A stretch of 64,000 nucleotides of DNA from Physcomitrium patens (lineage: Eukaryota; Streptophyta; Bryopsida; Funariales; Funariaceae). Under the pieces are notes generated by a model. That model did not search any database and was not told the DNA's origin. It was given only the letters and a program-made list of their open reading frames with translations. The DNA lies in NCBI RefSeq assembly GCF_000002425.4, contig NC_037258.1, forward strand, positions 523,719 to 587,718, in the 5' to 3' direction. Below are positions 39,333 to 50,794 of this stretch, one piece after another (position 1 is the first letter of the stretch; each line of letters begins with the position of its first letter). The translations under genes were made by a program, and so were the position numbers.

Positions 39333-39851
39333 CTACCATAAGGAGTAATAAAAATAGTAGGAATTAAAGATAAAGATATGATTGGAGCTGCTTCAATATC
39401 TACATATAATCATGTCTCTTCTCCTATGGTGGAACATCTTTTTGGTACTAGAAAACCAAGAGTTGCCTTGCTTAAGAAGTTTAATGGCACAAGATCTAAG
39501 TTTCAAGGATTTATCAATTAAGTACAAGTTGTGATTGAATTTCAATCCCAAAACTATTCAACTCTAGGATCACAAGTTAGATTCATTAGTATACTTCTTT
39601 TAGGTTCAGCATTATCATGGTTTATAAATTGATTGTCTTGTCATAAAATATAGATCTTGTTGGTTGTAACACGAGTTGCATCATGTTCTCCATACATGAA
39701 TCAAAACTTTGTTAAAAAAGCTTCCACACTACTCAATATTATCTAAGATCACTACTCAACATTATCTAAAAAAGTGATGTAATTATAAAATAAGGAGTAC
39801 AAATGTCAAAAAAGATAATATGTTAGAAAACAAGTTTGTTTAGCTTCAATA
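39333..39851 (+). pseudogene. gag remnant of element D with a local inversion
   Basis: Capsid block related to element 1 (GAASISTYNHV, KPRVALLKKFNGTRSKF, LLGSALSWF). From about 39629 to 39736 the sequence is the reverse complement of the gag part spanning the TGA/ATG junction. After it, the zinc-knuckle ACTCAACATT-type block occurs twice. Not translatable. Confidence 0.75.
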
Positions 39852-39857
39852 GGAATT

Positions 39858-42800
39858 GTGCCATCAGAACCTTATACAATATCTAATGAAGGTCCTATTC
39901 TCTTCTCAAAATCCTCTCCTTGTTTTACATTAAATATTATTTTAGGACCTAAATATTACAAAGCCTATACTTTATTAGATTTAGGAGCCTTAATGTATTT
40001 CTTAGATGAAGTATTTGCTAAAAGACTTAGCATATCTTTAGTAAGGAAAACTAAACCTATTTATGTTGAAGCCATAGATGGTCATAAGTTATCTTCTAAA
40101 GATGTTATTTACCTATAGAAGTAATAACTAATAGTCATAATAACTTTGTGGTATTTATTATCATTAGATCTTCTTCTAATCCAATTATTTTAGATTTATT
40201 TTGATTAAAAAATACAACTCTTGAGTAGATTAGATTTCTCATACTCTCAATTTTTTTTAAATATAACTAAGAATATAGTTAATCAAATAAAAAATCACAA
40301 GTCTAATATAATTAAACTTGTGTTTATAGGTGTAAGAGCTTTCTTACATGCTACAAAAGAAGGATCACCTTATGTCATTTATGCCACATCCATTTCTAAT
40401 GGTGCAAAGACTTCAAGTGACATTTCAATCCAATATCAAGAATTTCAAGATGTATTTGAGAAAAAAAATGTGAATATTTTTTTAAAATATAGTCCTTATG
40501 ACTACTCAATTGACCTTCAAAAATGAGCACAATTGCCATTTGGACCAATCTTCAATTTATCACAAAATGAGTTGGCTAAAATCAAGGAGTATATTAAAGA
40601 GAATCTAATCAAGAACTTTATATGCCATTTCAAATCTCCAGCAGAAGTTCCAATTCTATTTGTGAAGAAAAAAGATGGATTATTGTAGATGTGTGTTGAT
40701 TATCGAGGACTCAATAAGATCACTATCAAGAATAAATATCCACTAACTTTAATATTTGATCTTCTTGATCAGTTGAATCAAGCTAAGTTCTATACAAAAA
40801 TAGATCTATGATGAGCATACAATTTAGTATGCATCAATGAAGGAGATAAATAAAATATTTTATTTCAAACCAAGTATGGATATTTTGAATATAATATCAT
40901 GCCTTTTGAACTTATAAATGTACCAAAAAAATTTCAACATTTTATGAATGATATTTTTTGAGAATTTTTGAATAATTTTGTTGTGTATTATCTAGACAAC
41001 ATCTTGATGTATTCTAAAAATATAAAAGAATATGAATTTCATGTTTTTTGTATGTTACAAAAATTAACAGATGCTAGACTCTATGCCAAGATAGAAAAGT
41101 GTATATTCTATACTACTCAAGTTGACTTCTTAAATTACCTCATTTCAAATGATGGACTTATGATGGATCTTAAGAAAGTTTAACCTTCATAGATTGAAAG
41201 ATCCCAAAAATGGTCCAAGATGTCTAATGTTTTTTGAGATTTGCTAACTACTATCAAATCTTCATCAAAAATTTTTCTTAAATTGCAGCTCTACTTATAC
41301 ATTTGACTTGTAAAGTCAAATTTTAATAGAATCAAGAAGCGAAAGCAGCATTTAAAACTATAAAGATAACCTTTGTTTTTGCACCAATCTTGTATTACGT
41401 TCACTTTTTTAAGGAATTTTTTATGAAAATAGATGCATAAAACTTTGCTTTGGATGCCATATTATTACAAATGGAAATAGATGATAAACTTCACCCAGTA
41501 GTTTTTCATTCTAGGAAATTTTTAGTAGCTGAGATTAACTATGAAATCTATAATAAAGAGCTTCTTGCAATTATGGATTCTTTTCAAGAATGGCATTATT
41601 ATCTAAAAGGAACTTCTAGTCTAATCACTGTATATACAAATCATAAGAATCTCAAGTATTTCAAGTCAGTTTGTATTTTGAATCATTGCCAAGCTTGTTG
41701 GAACAAGTCTTTGTCAAGATTTGAGTTCAATATTACTTATTAGCCAAGAAAACAACAAGTTTTGTTTGATGTTCTTTCTTAATATTCTTATTTTATACCT
41801 AAAGAAAGAAATGCAACTTTTAATCAACAAAAGATAATTTTATTGAAGCTAGAAAAATTTCATCTTTGAGCAATGAAATCAATATTGATTATTAATTCAA
41901 CTTTTTTTAAATAAATTCAATCAAGTATGTCTTGTGATCCTCTTATTCATGACATCAAGAATACTTCATCTAAGTCTTGTAATACTTCTAAGTTTGAATT
42001 CAAGAACAATCTACTCTATTTTGAAGGACGCCTATATGTGCTTAAAGCACAAGCACATTTATGTGTTCTTTGAGCATGTCACGACTTTTCAGTGGTAGGA
42101 CATTTTGAATACAACAAGACTTTGGAGTTAATATTGAAATATTTTTTGAAGCCACAAATGTAAAAGGTTGTAAAATATTTTGTTCAATCATGTGACATTT
42201 GTTTAAGGTCAAAAATTCCTTGTTATTAACATTATAGACTTCTTTAGCCATTACTTATTCCAGAAGAACAATGGTCTTCTGTTTCTATGGATTTTATTAT
42301 GGATCTTTTAGTCTCAAGTTCATGTGATTTTATATTTTTAATAATAGATCATTTTATCAAAATAACATATTTTATACTATGCACAAAATCTATTACATGT
42401 GAAGATACTACTAAACTTTTCTTTGATAATATCTATCAATATTATGGATTGTTAAAAGATATTATATCAGATAGGAGGACTCAATTTATATTAAGATTTT
42501 GGAAAACTCTTTTTAAGATTCTAAAAGTAGACATAAAGCTTTTTTTGGCCTTTCATCCTCAAATTGATGGACAAAAAAAGTGCATAAACCAAGTTTTGGA
42601 ATAATTCTTAAGATATACTATTAATTATCAATAAGACGATTAGAAAACCCTCTTACGATTGGTAAAGTTTGCTTATAATAATATGATGCATTCTTCTATA
42701 CATCAAATAACTTTCTTTGTCAATTATGGTTACTATCCATGACTTGATACTTTTGACTTTTTAAAAGTTGATAATCTTGTGGCAGAAGGTTTGGCAAATC

Positions 42801-43290
42801 GTTTATTAGAGCTATATACAACAATGAAGGTGCAATTAAAAAAAACTCAAGAACAATAAAAGTTCAATACAGATCCCTATCAAAAGGAACAACCATAATT
42901 TAATGTAGGAAACAAGGTATAGTTACTTTATTATAATATTAAGACTACTCATCTTTGTGATAAGTTGGACTACTGCAAGCTTGAATCTTTTCCTATTTGT
43001 GAACAAATCAATCCAATTGCTTATTATTTATATCTTTCACAGTCAATGAAGATCCATCATGTTTTCTATGTATCTCTTCTTGAACCATACAAGACTGTAA
43101 ACACATCAAAAGAAGATAAGTCATTCCTTCTCTTATAGAAGTGGTCAATAATGAAGAGTTCAAAGTCAAAGAAGTTTTAGACTCAAGGCAGCACCAAAAT
43201 AAATTGAAAGCACATAGAGGCCAGTAAAGAATCTTGCAAATACAGCAAAGGCAATTGAAACTTTTTATCAATGACATCCATTAAAATCAA
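39858..43290 (+). pseudogene. pol remnant of element D
   Basis: Collinear with pol of element 1: protease at 39858-40118 (DSGA decayed to DLGA), RT with YLDN in place of YLDD near 40990, RNase H at 41450-41743, and integrase core at 42287-42604 with the Trp codon retained in RFWKTLF. Part of the chromodomain is deleted near 43210. Many stops are at former CGA, CAA and TGG codons. Confidence 0.82.
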
Positions 43291-43397
43291 GATGAAAAAT
43301 AGTAAGTCTTTACTATAAAAGAAACAAGGACTAAAAAAGATTATATTCTATTTTCTATCCTTGTTTTTGATTTCTATGTATTTGTGATACTAAAGAA

Positions 43398-43820
43398 ATG
43401 GAGAACCAACAACTAGTAGATTTGGCTAAAGAATCTTTGTTTGTTGACTTACTTAACAAAAAATTGTGATTGCCACAACCTTCAAGATGATGCAATCGAG
43501 ATGAAGATCCTCAAGAATGACATATACTTCTTTGAATAGATGGCGAGATACAATGCATTTGGTATCATGACCTTAGAAGAGACTCTTGATGTTTGATGAT
43601 TTTATTAGAGATAAAAACAACTCTTGACGATGTTTCAAATGATTTATTTGAAGAAAATTATAAAGGCCTCAACAACAATTAAATAAGTCGGTAGTCTTTC
43701 CCCCTTGATATGGGATACTATCTATAGTTGAGAGGCCCTATCAACCATCTTCGAAGAGAACAAAGATCAAAGTATGTTGCAAATATAATTTGCCACACCT
43801 TAGATTTTTTCAACATATGA
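43398..43820 (+). pseudogene. Third-ORF remnant of element D (423 bp, indel-free length)
   Basis: Start ATG, stop and total length (423 bp) match elements 1 and 2 exactly, although several codons have become stops by C-to-T or G-to-A change. The block DGEIQCIWYHDLRRDS is clearly the same protein. Confidence 0.75.
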
Positions 43821-43861
43821 TGACCGCTCCTCATAGAATTTGTCTTTAGAAGGAGGGATAA

Positions 43862-43867
43862 TGTCAT

Positions 43868-43916
<49 letters not shown>

Positions 43917-44208
43917 TATATATAAACCAATAATTACCTATATGATTAGATAAAAGTATATAAAAGTAGGTGAATTCTATAATATCTTCTATAAAAGCTT
44001 TCTAAAAGCTTCATAGATGCTGTTTTGACTTTATAGGTGTCTATAATTGATTTTTTAGGTTAGAAACGTCGTCAACAAGTTGGCCATGTACCACACATAT
44101 TGGTAGCTTGAAGAACAAGCTAACTATGTGGTCCACACTTAGAAAAAATGTCTTGTAAGCTAAGGCATAATTTTTGCAAAGTCAACATATATTAGAGGTC
44201 CTATAGAA
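43862..44208 (+). repeat. 3' LTR of element D, left part
   Basis: Starts TGTCATGG after a decayed polypurine tract (AGAAGGAGGGATAA). It contains an expanded TA array (43870-43924) and is cut by element 2 after CTATAGAA. The rest of the LTR is at 50551-50794. Confidence 0.82.
43870..43924. repeat. (TA)n-rich microsatellite inside LTR
   Basis: Expanded alternating TA tract with a few TTT interruptions, replacing the short TA run found at this place in other LTRs of the family. Confidence 0.9.
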
Positions 44209-44738
44209 TGTCAAGGACAAGAACTCGATGAAAGCTAAAGAGTAAGTGAGACTTTTCTCAAAAAGAAATAGGACAAAATAGAAATATGTATATTAAGAAA
44301 GAAACTGGAATGGCTATTGCCAAAATACAAGAAAACTAGAGACCCTTGAAACTAGACTAGAAGCAAGAAAGGAGTTGACAAGAGTGAAGAGGGCTTCACT
44401 CTTGCCTCTATATATACTATCTAACTAGAAGCCACGTGGCGATGTTCTATAAGACCTCCAATATATGTTGACTTTCTAGGCCACATGCCTTTGCTTGCAA
44501 GGCAAGTTTTCTATGGATGGACCACGTAGTTAGCTTGTTCTTTAAGCTTCCAACATGTGTGGCACATGGCTAACTTGTTGACCAAGTTTCTAACCTAAAA
44601 GTCAACTATAGACTCCTATAAAGTCAAAGCAGCGTCTATGAAGCTTCTAGGAAGCTTCTCTAGAAGATATTACACAATTAACCTACTTTTACATACTTTT
44701 ATCTATTCATATAGGTAATTATATGTATGTCCGTGACA
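44209..44738 (-). repeat. 3' LTR of element 2 (530 bp)
   Basis: Reverse complement of the element 1 LTR. It ends next to the polypurine tract (plus-strand ACCCCCCCTTCT from 44741). Confidence 0.95.
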
Positions 44739-44741
44739 TTA

Positions 44742-44752
44742 CCCCCCCTTCT
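44742..44752 (-). promoter_or_regulatory. Polypurine tract of element 2
   Basis: The minus strand reads AGAAGGGGGGG just before the 3' LTR, matching element 1. Confidence 0.85.
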
Positions 44753-44779
44753 AAGGACGAGTTCCACGAGGAGCGGTGA

Positions 44780-45202
44780 TTATATATTGAGAAAATCTAA
44801 TATGCGGCGAATTGTATTTACTACATACTCTGATCTTTGTTCTCTTCGAAGATAGTTGATGGGTCCTCTTAGCCATCGATAGTGTCCCATTCCAGGGCGA
44901 GAAGACCACCCTGTTATTTGATCACTGTTGAGGCCTTCATAACTTCCTTCAAATAATACATTTGAAACACCATCAGGAGTCGTTCCTATCTCCAATAATA
45001 TCACCAAACATCGAGAATCTCTTCCAAGGTCGTGATACCAAACGCGTTGTATCTCACCATCTATTCGAGGAAGAACATGTCGTTCTTGAGGGTCTTCATC
45101 TCGGTTGCGTCGTCTTGAAGGTTGTGACAATCGCAATGTCTCATCCGGTAAGTCAGCAAACGAAGGTTCTTGAGTTGAATCCGCTGGTTGTTGGCTCTCC
45201 AT
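44780..45202 (-). CDS. Intact third ORF of the chromovirus (140 aa, unknown function)
   Basis: The only uninterrupted copy of the extra ORF. It begins MESQQPADSTQEP, has a charged low-complexity stretch (SRRRNRDEDPQERH) and then a compact-looking region with DGEIQRVWYHDLGRDS, LVILLEIG, SYEGLNSDQITGW and a C-terminal RRILDFLNI. No transmembrane helix, signal peptide, zinc motif or recognised catalytic motif is visible. It lies 95 bases after the pol stop and ends 41 bases before the 3' LTR. Position suggests expression from the genomic RNA by reinitiation or from a spliced RNA (inference). Homologues occur in every copy in this window. Confidence 0.8.
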   Translation of the reverse strand: MESQQPADSTQEPSFADLPDETLRLSQPSRRRNRDEDPQERHVLPRIDGEIQRVWYHDLGRDSRCLVILLEIGTTPDGVSNVLFEGSYEGLNSDQITGWSSRPGMGHYRWLRGPINYLRREQRSEYVVNTIRRILDFLNI

Positions 45203-45297
45203 CTAATTAGCATCACAAAATGCAAAGAAGTTACAAACAAGGATAGGAAATTGAATGTTATCTTGCCTCAATCTTGTCTCTTTTATAAGAGAGGTTT

Positions 45298-48200
45298 TCA
45301 TCTTGGTTTTGATGGATGTCGTTGATGAAAAACTTTGACTTTAGCTGATGCATTTGCTAGATTCCTGGATGGCTCCCATGTGCGCTCACTAATATCATAT
45401 CCGCACCAATGAACAAGATATTCCAGCTTATTTCGGCGCCGCCTTGAGTCTAATATCTCTTCCACCTCAAATTCTTCATTATTATCTACTTCTATAGGAG
45501 GCGGTGGCATTTGTCTTCTTCCTTGTATATCCACTGTCTTATATGGTTCAAGAAGAGACACGTGGAATACAGGATGGATCTTCATTGACTCCGGTAGATG
45601 TAACCGATATGCAACTGGGTTGATCTGTTCAGAAACAGAAAAGGGGCCAAGCCTACGATAGTCCAATTTGTCACAAGGTCGAGTGGTCTTGATATTGCGA
45701 CGAAGTAGCCATACCTTATCACCCACGTTGAGTTGTGGTTGCTCTTTACGATATACATCTGCATTTATCTTTTGTCGTTCTTGAGCTTTCTTCAACTGCG
45801 CCTTCATTATTGCATGTAACTCTGACAACCGATTTGCCATATCTTCTGCTGCAGGATTATCAACTTTTGAAAAATCAAAAGTATCAAGTCGTGGATGATA
45901 GCCATAATTGGCAAAGAAAGGTGTTTGTTGCGTGGAGGAATGTACCGTATTATTATAAGCAAACTCTGCCAATGGCAGAAGGTTTGTCCAATCATCTTGT
46001 TGGTAGTTGATGGTACACCTTAAATACTGTTCCAAGACTTGGTTTACGCGCTCTGTTTGTCCATCAGTTTGAGGATGGAAAGCTGAAGATAGTTTTATGT
46101 CCACTTTTAAAATCTTGAAAAGAGTCCTCTAGAATCTCGACACAAATTGAGTTCCTCTATCCGATATGATATCTTTAGGTAATCCATGATAGCGATAGAT
46201 ATTATCAATGAAAAGCTTAGCTGTTTCTTCACCTGTGATAGATTTTGTACATGGCATAAAATGTGCCATCTTGGTGAAACGATCTACTATCACAAATATA
46301 GAATCATAAGATCTTGAGTTTGGAAGATCTGTGATGAAATCCATAGAAACAGAAGACCATGGTTGTTCTGGTATAGGTAATGGCTGAAGAAGCCCGTAAG
46401 GTCGATGTCGAGGAATTTTTGATCTTGAACAAATATCACATGATTGTACAAAGTCTTTGACTGACTTCCACATTTGTGGCCACCAAAAATCTCTTGATAT
46501 GAGTTCCAGAGTCTTATTATATCCAAAGTGCCCTACTGCTGGAAAGTCATGACGTGCTTAAAGAACACGCAAACGTGCTTTTCCTTCTGGAACATATAGG
46601 CGTCCTTCAAAATATAATAGATTATTCTTGAACTCGAACTTAGAAGAATCATGAGATTTGGAAGAATTATTCTCGATATCATGAACAAGAGGGTCTGAGG
46701 ACATACTGGACTGGATTTGCTTGAGAAAAGTTGAATCAACAGTCAATGTTGATTTCACTGCTCGGAGATGAAATTGCTCCGGTTTCAAGAGGACCGTTCT
46801 TTGTTGCTCAAAAGCTGCATCTCCTTCTTTTGGTGCAAAATAAGAACGTCTAGACAGGGCATCGGACAAACCTTGTTGTTTTCCTGGCCGATAAGTGATA
46901 ATGAACTCGAATCTTGAAAAAGACATACTCCAACGAGCTTGACGACGATTCAACACGCGTGCTGACATGAAATACTCGAGGTTCTTGTGATCTGTATACA
47001 CAGTGACTGGACTAGAAGCACCTTCTAAATAATGACGCCATTCTTGAAAGGAATCCACGATTGCAAGAAGTTCTTTATCGTGGATCTCATAATTGATCTC
47101 GGCTGCTGAGAATTTTCTTGAATGAAAAGCTATCGGATGGAGTTTGTCATCTGTTCCCATTTGTGATAAAACTGCACCCAAGGCAAAATCCGATGCGTCT
47201 GTTTCCATAAAAAATACCTTGGAAAAGTCAACACGATATAAGACTGGTGCAGAGACAAACGATTTCTTCAAGGCTTCAAATGCTGCTTCCGCTTCTTGAT
47301 TCCATTGGAATTTATCTTTACTAGTCAAGCGTGTAAGTGGAGCTGCAACTCGTGAGAAATCTTTGATGAAGATCCGATAGTAATTGGCAAATCCCAAGAA
47401 ACATTGGACATCTCTTACAGTCTTTGGAATCTTCCAATCCATGATTGTTTGGACTTTCTTAGAATCCATCATAAGACCATCATTTGAAATGATGTATCCT
47501 AAAAAGTCAACTTGAGTAGTGTGAAATACACTTTTCCATCTTGGCGTACAATCCTGCATCTCTGAGTTTTTGTAATACTTGACGAACATGTATTTCATGT
47601 TCTTCAACATTCTTAGAATAAATCAGGATATCGTTTAGGTAGCAGACGACAAAATTGTCTAAGAATTCACGAAATACATCATTCATGAGATGTTGAAAAG
47701 CAGCTGGTGCATTCGTGAGTCCAAAAGGCATGACATTATATTCAAAATGCCCGTACTTGGTTCGAAACGCAGTCTTCCATTCATCTCCTTCTTTGATCCG
47801 TACTAGATTATATGCTCCTCTTAGATCTATTTTTGTATAGATCTTAGCTTGATTTAACTGGTCAAGGAGTCCTGATATCAAAGGTAATGGATACATGTTC
47901 TTGATTGTGATCTTGTTGAGTCCTCGATAGTCAACACACATTCGTAAAGATCCATCTTTTTTCTTTACGAATAAAATTGGAGCTCCTGCTGGAGATTTTG
48001 AATGGCGTATGAAATTCTTTGCTAAATTCTCGTCAATATATGTCTTGAGTTCAGCCAACTCATCTTGCGATAAACTGTAAATTGGTCCAAATGGTGGCAG
48101 AGTTCCTTCCTTGAGATCGATTGAACAATCGTATGGGCGATGCTCAGGAAGAATATCTGCATTCTTTTTGTCAAAAACGTCTTGATAATCTTGATATTGA

Positions 48201-48880
48201 CTTGGAATGCCACTTGAAGTCTTTACGCTTTCAGAAATAGGTGCAGCATAAATAGCAAAAGTTGATCCTTCTTTTGCTGCGTGTATAAATGCTTTTGCAC
48301 CTATAAGTGCGGGTTTTACTATACTAGACTCATGGTTTTTTACTTGATTAATAGAACTGTTACTAATGCTGTGAGGAAAATCAAGTTTACGAGAAATCCA
48401 ATCTATTCGAGGATTATACTTTTCTAACCATGATAAGCCTAAAATTACTGGATTAGAGGGAGATCTAATTATATTAAAAATTACGCAACTACTATGACCA
48501 TTTATTACTACATCTACAGGAAGTGTTTCGTGAGTTACATCTCCAGAAGAAAACGGACGACCATCTATGACTTCTACGTGTACAGGTTTAGTTTTTTGTA
48601 TTAATGATATTCTATGACATCTAGCAAATTCTTCATCTAAAAAACAAGATGAGGCTCCTGAATCTACCAAGGCAGAGGCTTTGTAATTATTAGGTCCTAA
48701 ACGCACATCTATTATAAAACAAGGAGATGGTTCTGAGGAGAGGATAGGACCTTCATTAGAAGTTGTACAAGATTCCAGCCGCACGGTCCCTATTGTAGCT
48801 GGACGTACTCGTTTTCCGACATACTGTCTTCTTTGACAGCCGTACTCCTCATTTTGTAGTTGCGTCGCTTCTTTGGACAA
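45298..48880 (-). pseudogene. pol of element 2 (RT dead, several stops)
   Basis: Same domain order as element 1 pol. Lesions: the RT catalytic motif is YLND instead of YLDD (Asn codon at 47633-47635); a 2-bp deletion near 47530 shifts the frame in RT; TAA at 46558-46560 replaces a Gln codon before the integrase; the integrase TAG near 46129-46131 is shared with element 1. The pol frame is open back to 48880, overlapping the gag end by about 90 bases in the -1 frame. Confidence 0.92.
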
Positions 48881-49797
48881 TGTTGAGCAGTGTGCTTAGG
48901 TTCTCCACAATATAAGCACAATCCTTCTTGTCGACGACAAGACTTTTCTTGCTCAGTAAGAGGTTTGAAACGTACCGCATCAATTTGCATATCCTCTACT
49001 TCTGAAGGTATGTGTTGAGGAGACGTCGGTGTTGCCATTGAATTGTAGTAACGTTGAGGCCCACTTGTGCGACTCTTTGATCGAAATTCAAAAAGTCGAT
49101 TGTCGCACTTCACAGCAAAGTCAATTGCTTGACTCAATGTTTGAGGATCAGGTAAATTAAGCATCAATTTCTTTACCTCATATTGTAATCCGTAGAGAAA
49201 TTGACTCACAAGTGCGGCATCATCCCACTTGATATCAGTTGCAAGTTGTCGAAATTGCGAAGCATATAATGTTACTGATCGATTGTCTTGTCGCAAAATA
49301 CGGATCTTGTTGGTTGCAACACGAATTGCATCATGTTCTCCAAACATGGATCAAAACTCCGCCAAAAAAGCCTCCAGATTATCCAATATTGGATCTCGTC
49401 GTTCAAGAAAAGATGAAAACCATGACAATGCTGAACCTGAAAGAAGTGTACCAATGAATCTAACTTGTGACCCTGGAGTTGGATAGCTCTGGGGTTGAAG
49501 TTCAATCACTAGTTGGACCTGATTGATGAATCCTCGAAACTTGGATCTGGTACCATCAAACTTCTCGGGCAAGGCAACTCTCGGTTCTCTAACACTCGAA
49601 GGGTGTTCCATTCTGGGAGAAGGGACATGGTTTGGTGCAGATGTTGAAGCAGCCCCAATCATCTCTATATCTTCACTTCCTACCATTCTTGTTGCTCCTT
49701 GTGGTGGTAAATTGAGTTGATGCATCGCAAGCATTAACTCCCTCAATTGTTCTTGCATCTATGCCATTGCACTCTTCATTTCAACAAGCTCTGCCAT
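48790..49797 (-). pseudogene. gag of element 2 (early TAG plus shared TGA)
   Basis: Collinear with gag of element 1. A TAG at 49759-49761 replaces a Gln codon shortly after the start ATG (49797). The TGA at 49351-49353 is the one shared with element 1 and is again followed after one codon by ATG (49347). The CCHC zinc knuckle is intact. Confidence 0.9.
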
Positions 49798-49973
49798 AGT
49801 AGCACTTAGAAAAGAGAAGATGTCTAATAACGCTCAAAATAGAAGAGAGGAATTGATAACAAAGAAAATACTAAGAACAATATCAGTTTAAAAGAGGGTA
49901 ATCCGCAACTTCTAATGCGCTTATGTCTTATCAAGAAAAAGGGGTAATCCACTCTTAATCAAGAAAAGACAAA

Positions 49974-49984
49974 GCTCTGATATT
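49974..49984 (-). promoter_or_regulatory. Primer-binding site of element 2
   Basis: The minus strand reads TATCAGAGC just inside the 5' LTR, as in element 1. Confidence 0.65.
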
Positions 49985-50005
49985 GTAAGTGTACTCTTGT
50001 CAATC

Positions 50006-50545
50006 TGTCAAGGACAAGAACTCGATGAAAGCTAAAGAGTAAGTGAGACTTTTCTCAAAAAGAAATAGGACAAAATAGAAATATGTATATTAAGAAAGAA
50101 ACTGGAATGGCTATTGCCAAAATACAAGAAAACTAGAGACCCTTGAAACTAGACTAGAAGCAAGAAAGGAGTTGACAAGAGTGAAGAGGGCTTCACTCTT
50201 GCCTCTATATATACTATCTAACTAGAAGCCACGTGGCGATGTTCTATAAGACCTCCAATATATGTTGACTTTCTAGGCCACATGCCTTTGCTTGCAAGGC
50301 AAGTTTTCTATGGATGGACCATGTAGTTAGCTTGTTCTTTAAGCTTCCAACATGTGTGGCACATGGCTAACTTGTTGACCAAGTTTCTAACCTAAAAGTC
50401 AACTATAGACTCCTATAAAGTCAAAGCAGCGTCTATGAAGCTTCTAAGAAGCTACTCTAGAAGATATTACACAATTAACCTACTTTTATCTACTTTTACA
50501 TACTTTTATCTATTCATATAGGTAATTATATGTATGTCCGTGACA
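50006..50545 (-). repeat. 5' LTR of element 2 (540 bp)
   Basis: It differs from the 3' LTR by a 10-bp tandem addition near the ACCTACTTTTA block and a few substitutions. Flanked outside by TAGAA. Confidence 0.95.
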
Positions 50546-50550
50546 TAGAA

Positions 50551-50794
50551 CATCGCTACATAACTCCTACTTAGATAATATATATAGAGGCAAGAGTGAA
50601 CCCCTCTTTAATCTTATCAACTCTTTTTTTGCTTCTAGTCTAAATTTAAGAGTCTCTAGTTTCCTTGTCTTTTGGCAATAGCCATTCCATTTTTTTTTTT
50701 TAATATACATATTACTTTATTACTATTTTGTCACTTTTTTTTTTACATAGATTTCTTAGATTTATGCATCTTCTTCCAGTTCATGTCTTTGATA
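50551..50794 (+). repeat. 3' LTR of element D, right part
   Basis: Continues the LTR interrupted at 44208: CATCGCTACATAACTCC, then the TATATAGAGGCAAGAGTG block, ending near TGTCTTTGATA. Confidence 0.8.

Larger units (their letters stand above)
44209..50545 (-). mobile_element. Element 2: young, complete Ty3/gypsy chromovirus, inverted relative to element 1
   Basis: 6,337 bp, near-identical to element 1 in reverse orientation. It has perfect 5-bp target-site duplications TAGAA (44204-44208 and 50546-50550) and is inserted into the 3' LTR of element D. Its pol and gag carry more lesions than element 1, but its third ORF is intact. The target-site duplication differs from that of element 1, so the two are separate insertions, not an inverted genomic duplication. 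Confidence 0.95.
39014..50794 (+). mobile_element. Element D (old chromovirus, same gag type as elements 1 and 2)
   Basis: Degenerate + strand element. It has a truncated 5' LTR, deleted leader and gag start, rearranged gag, full-length but decayed pol, third-ORF remnant, polypurine tract, and a 3' LTR split by element 2 (43862-44208 and 50551-50794). Without element 2 it would be about 5.4 kb. Confidence 0.82.

Noticed and set aside
20210-44208. A head-to-tail tandem array of elements sharing LTRs.
   Set aside because: Broken ends of element A are complementary on either side of element B and of insert C, which nesting explains and tandem sharing does not. Only the A/D join at 39014-39332 still looks like a shared LTR.
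44780-45202. Third ORF as an envelope gene.
   Set aside because: No signal peptide, membrane anchor, Cys-rich ectodomain or cleavage site is visible, and 140 residues is too short.
30905-50545. The two young elements as an inverted segmental duplication.
   Set aside because: Each has its own perfect 5-bp target-site duplication (ATAAG and TAGAA) and unrelated flanks, so they are separate insertions.
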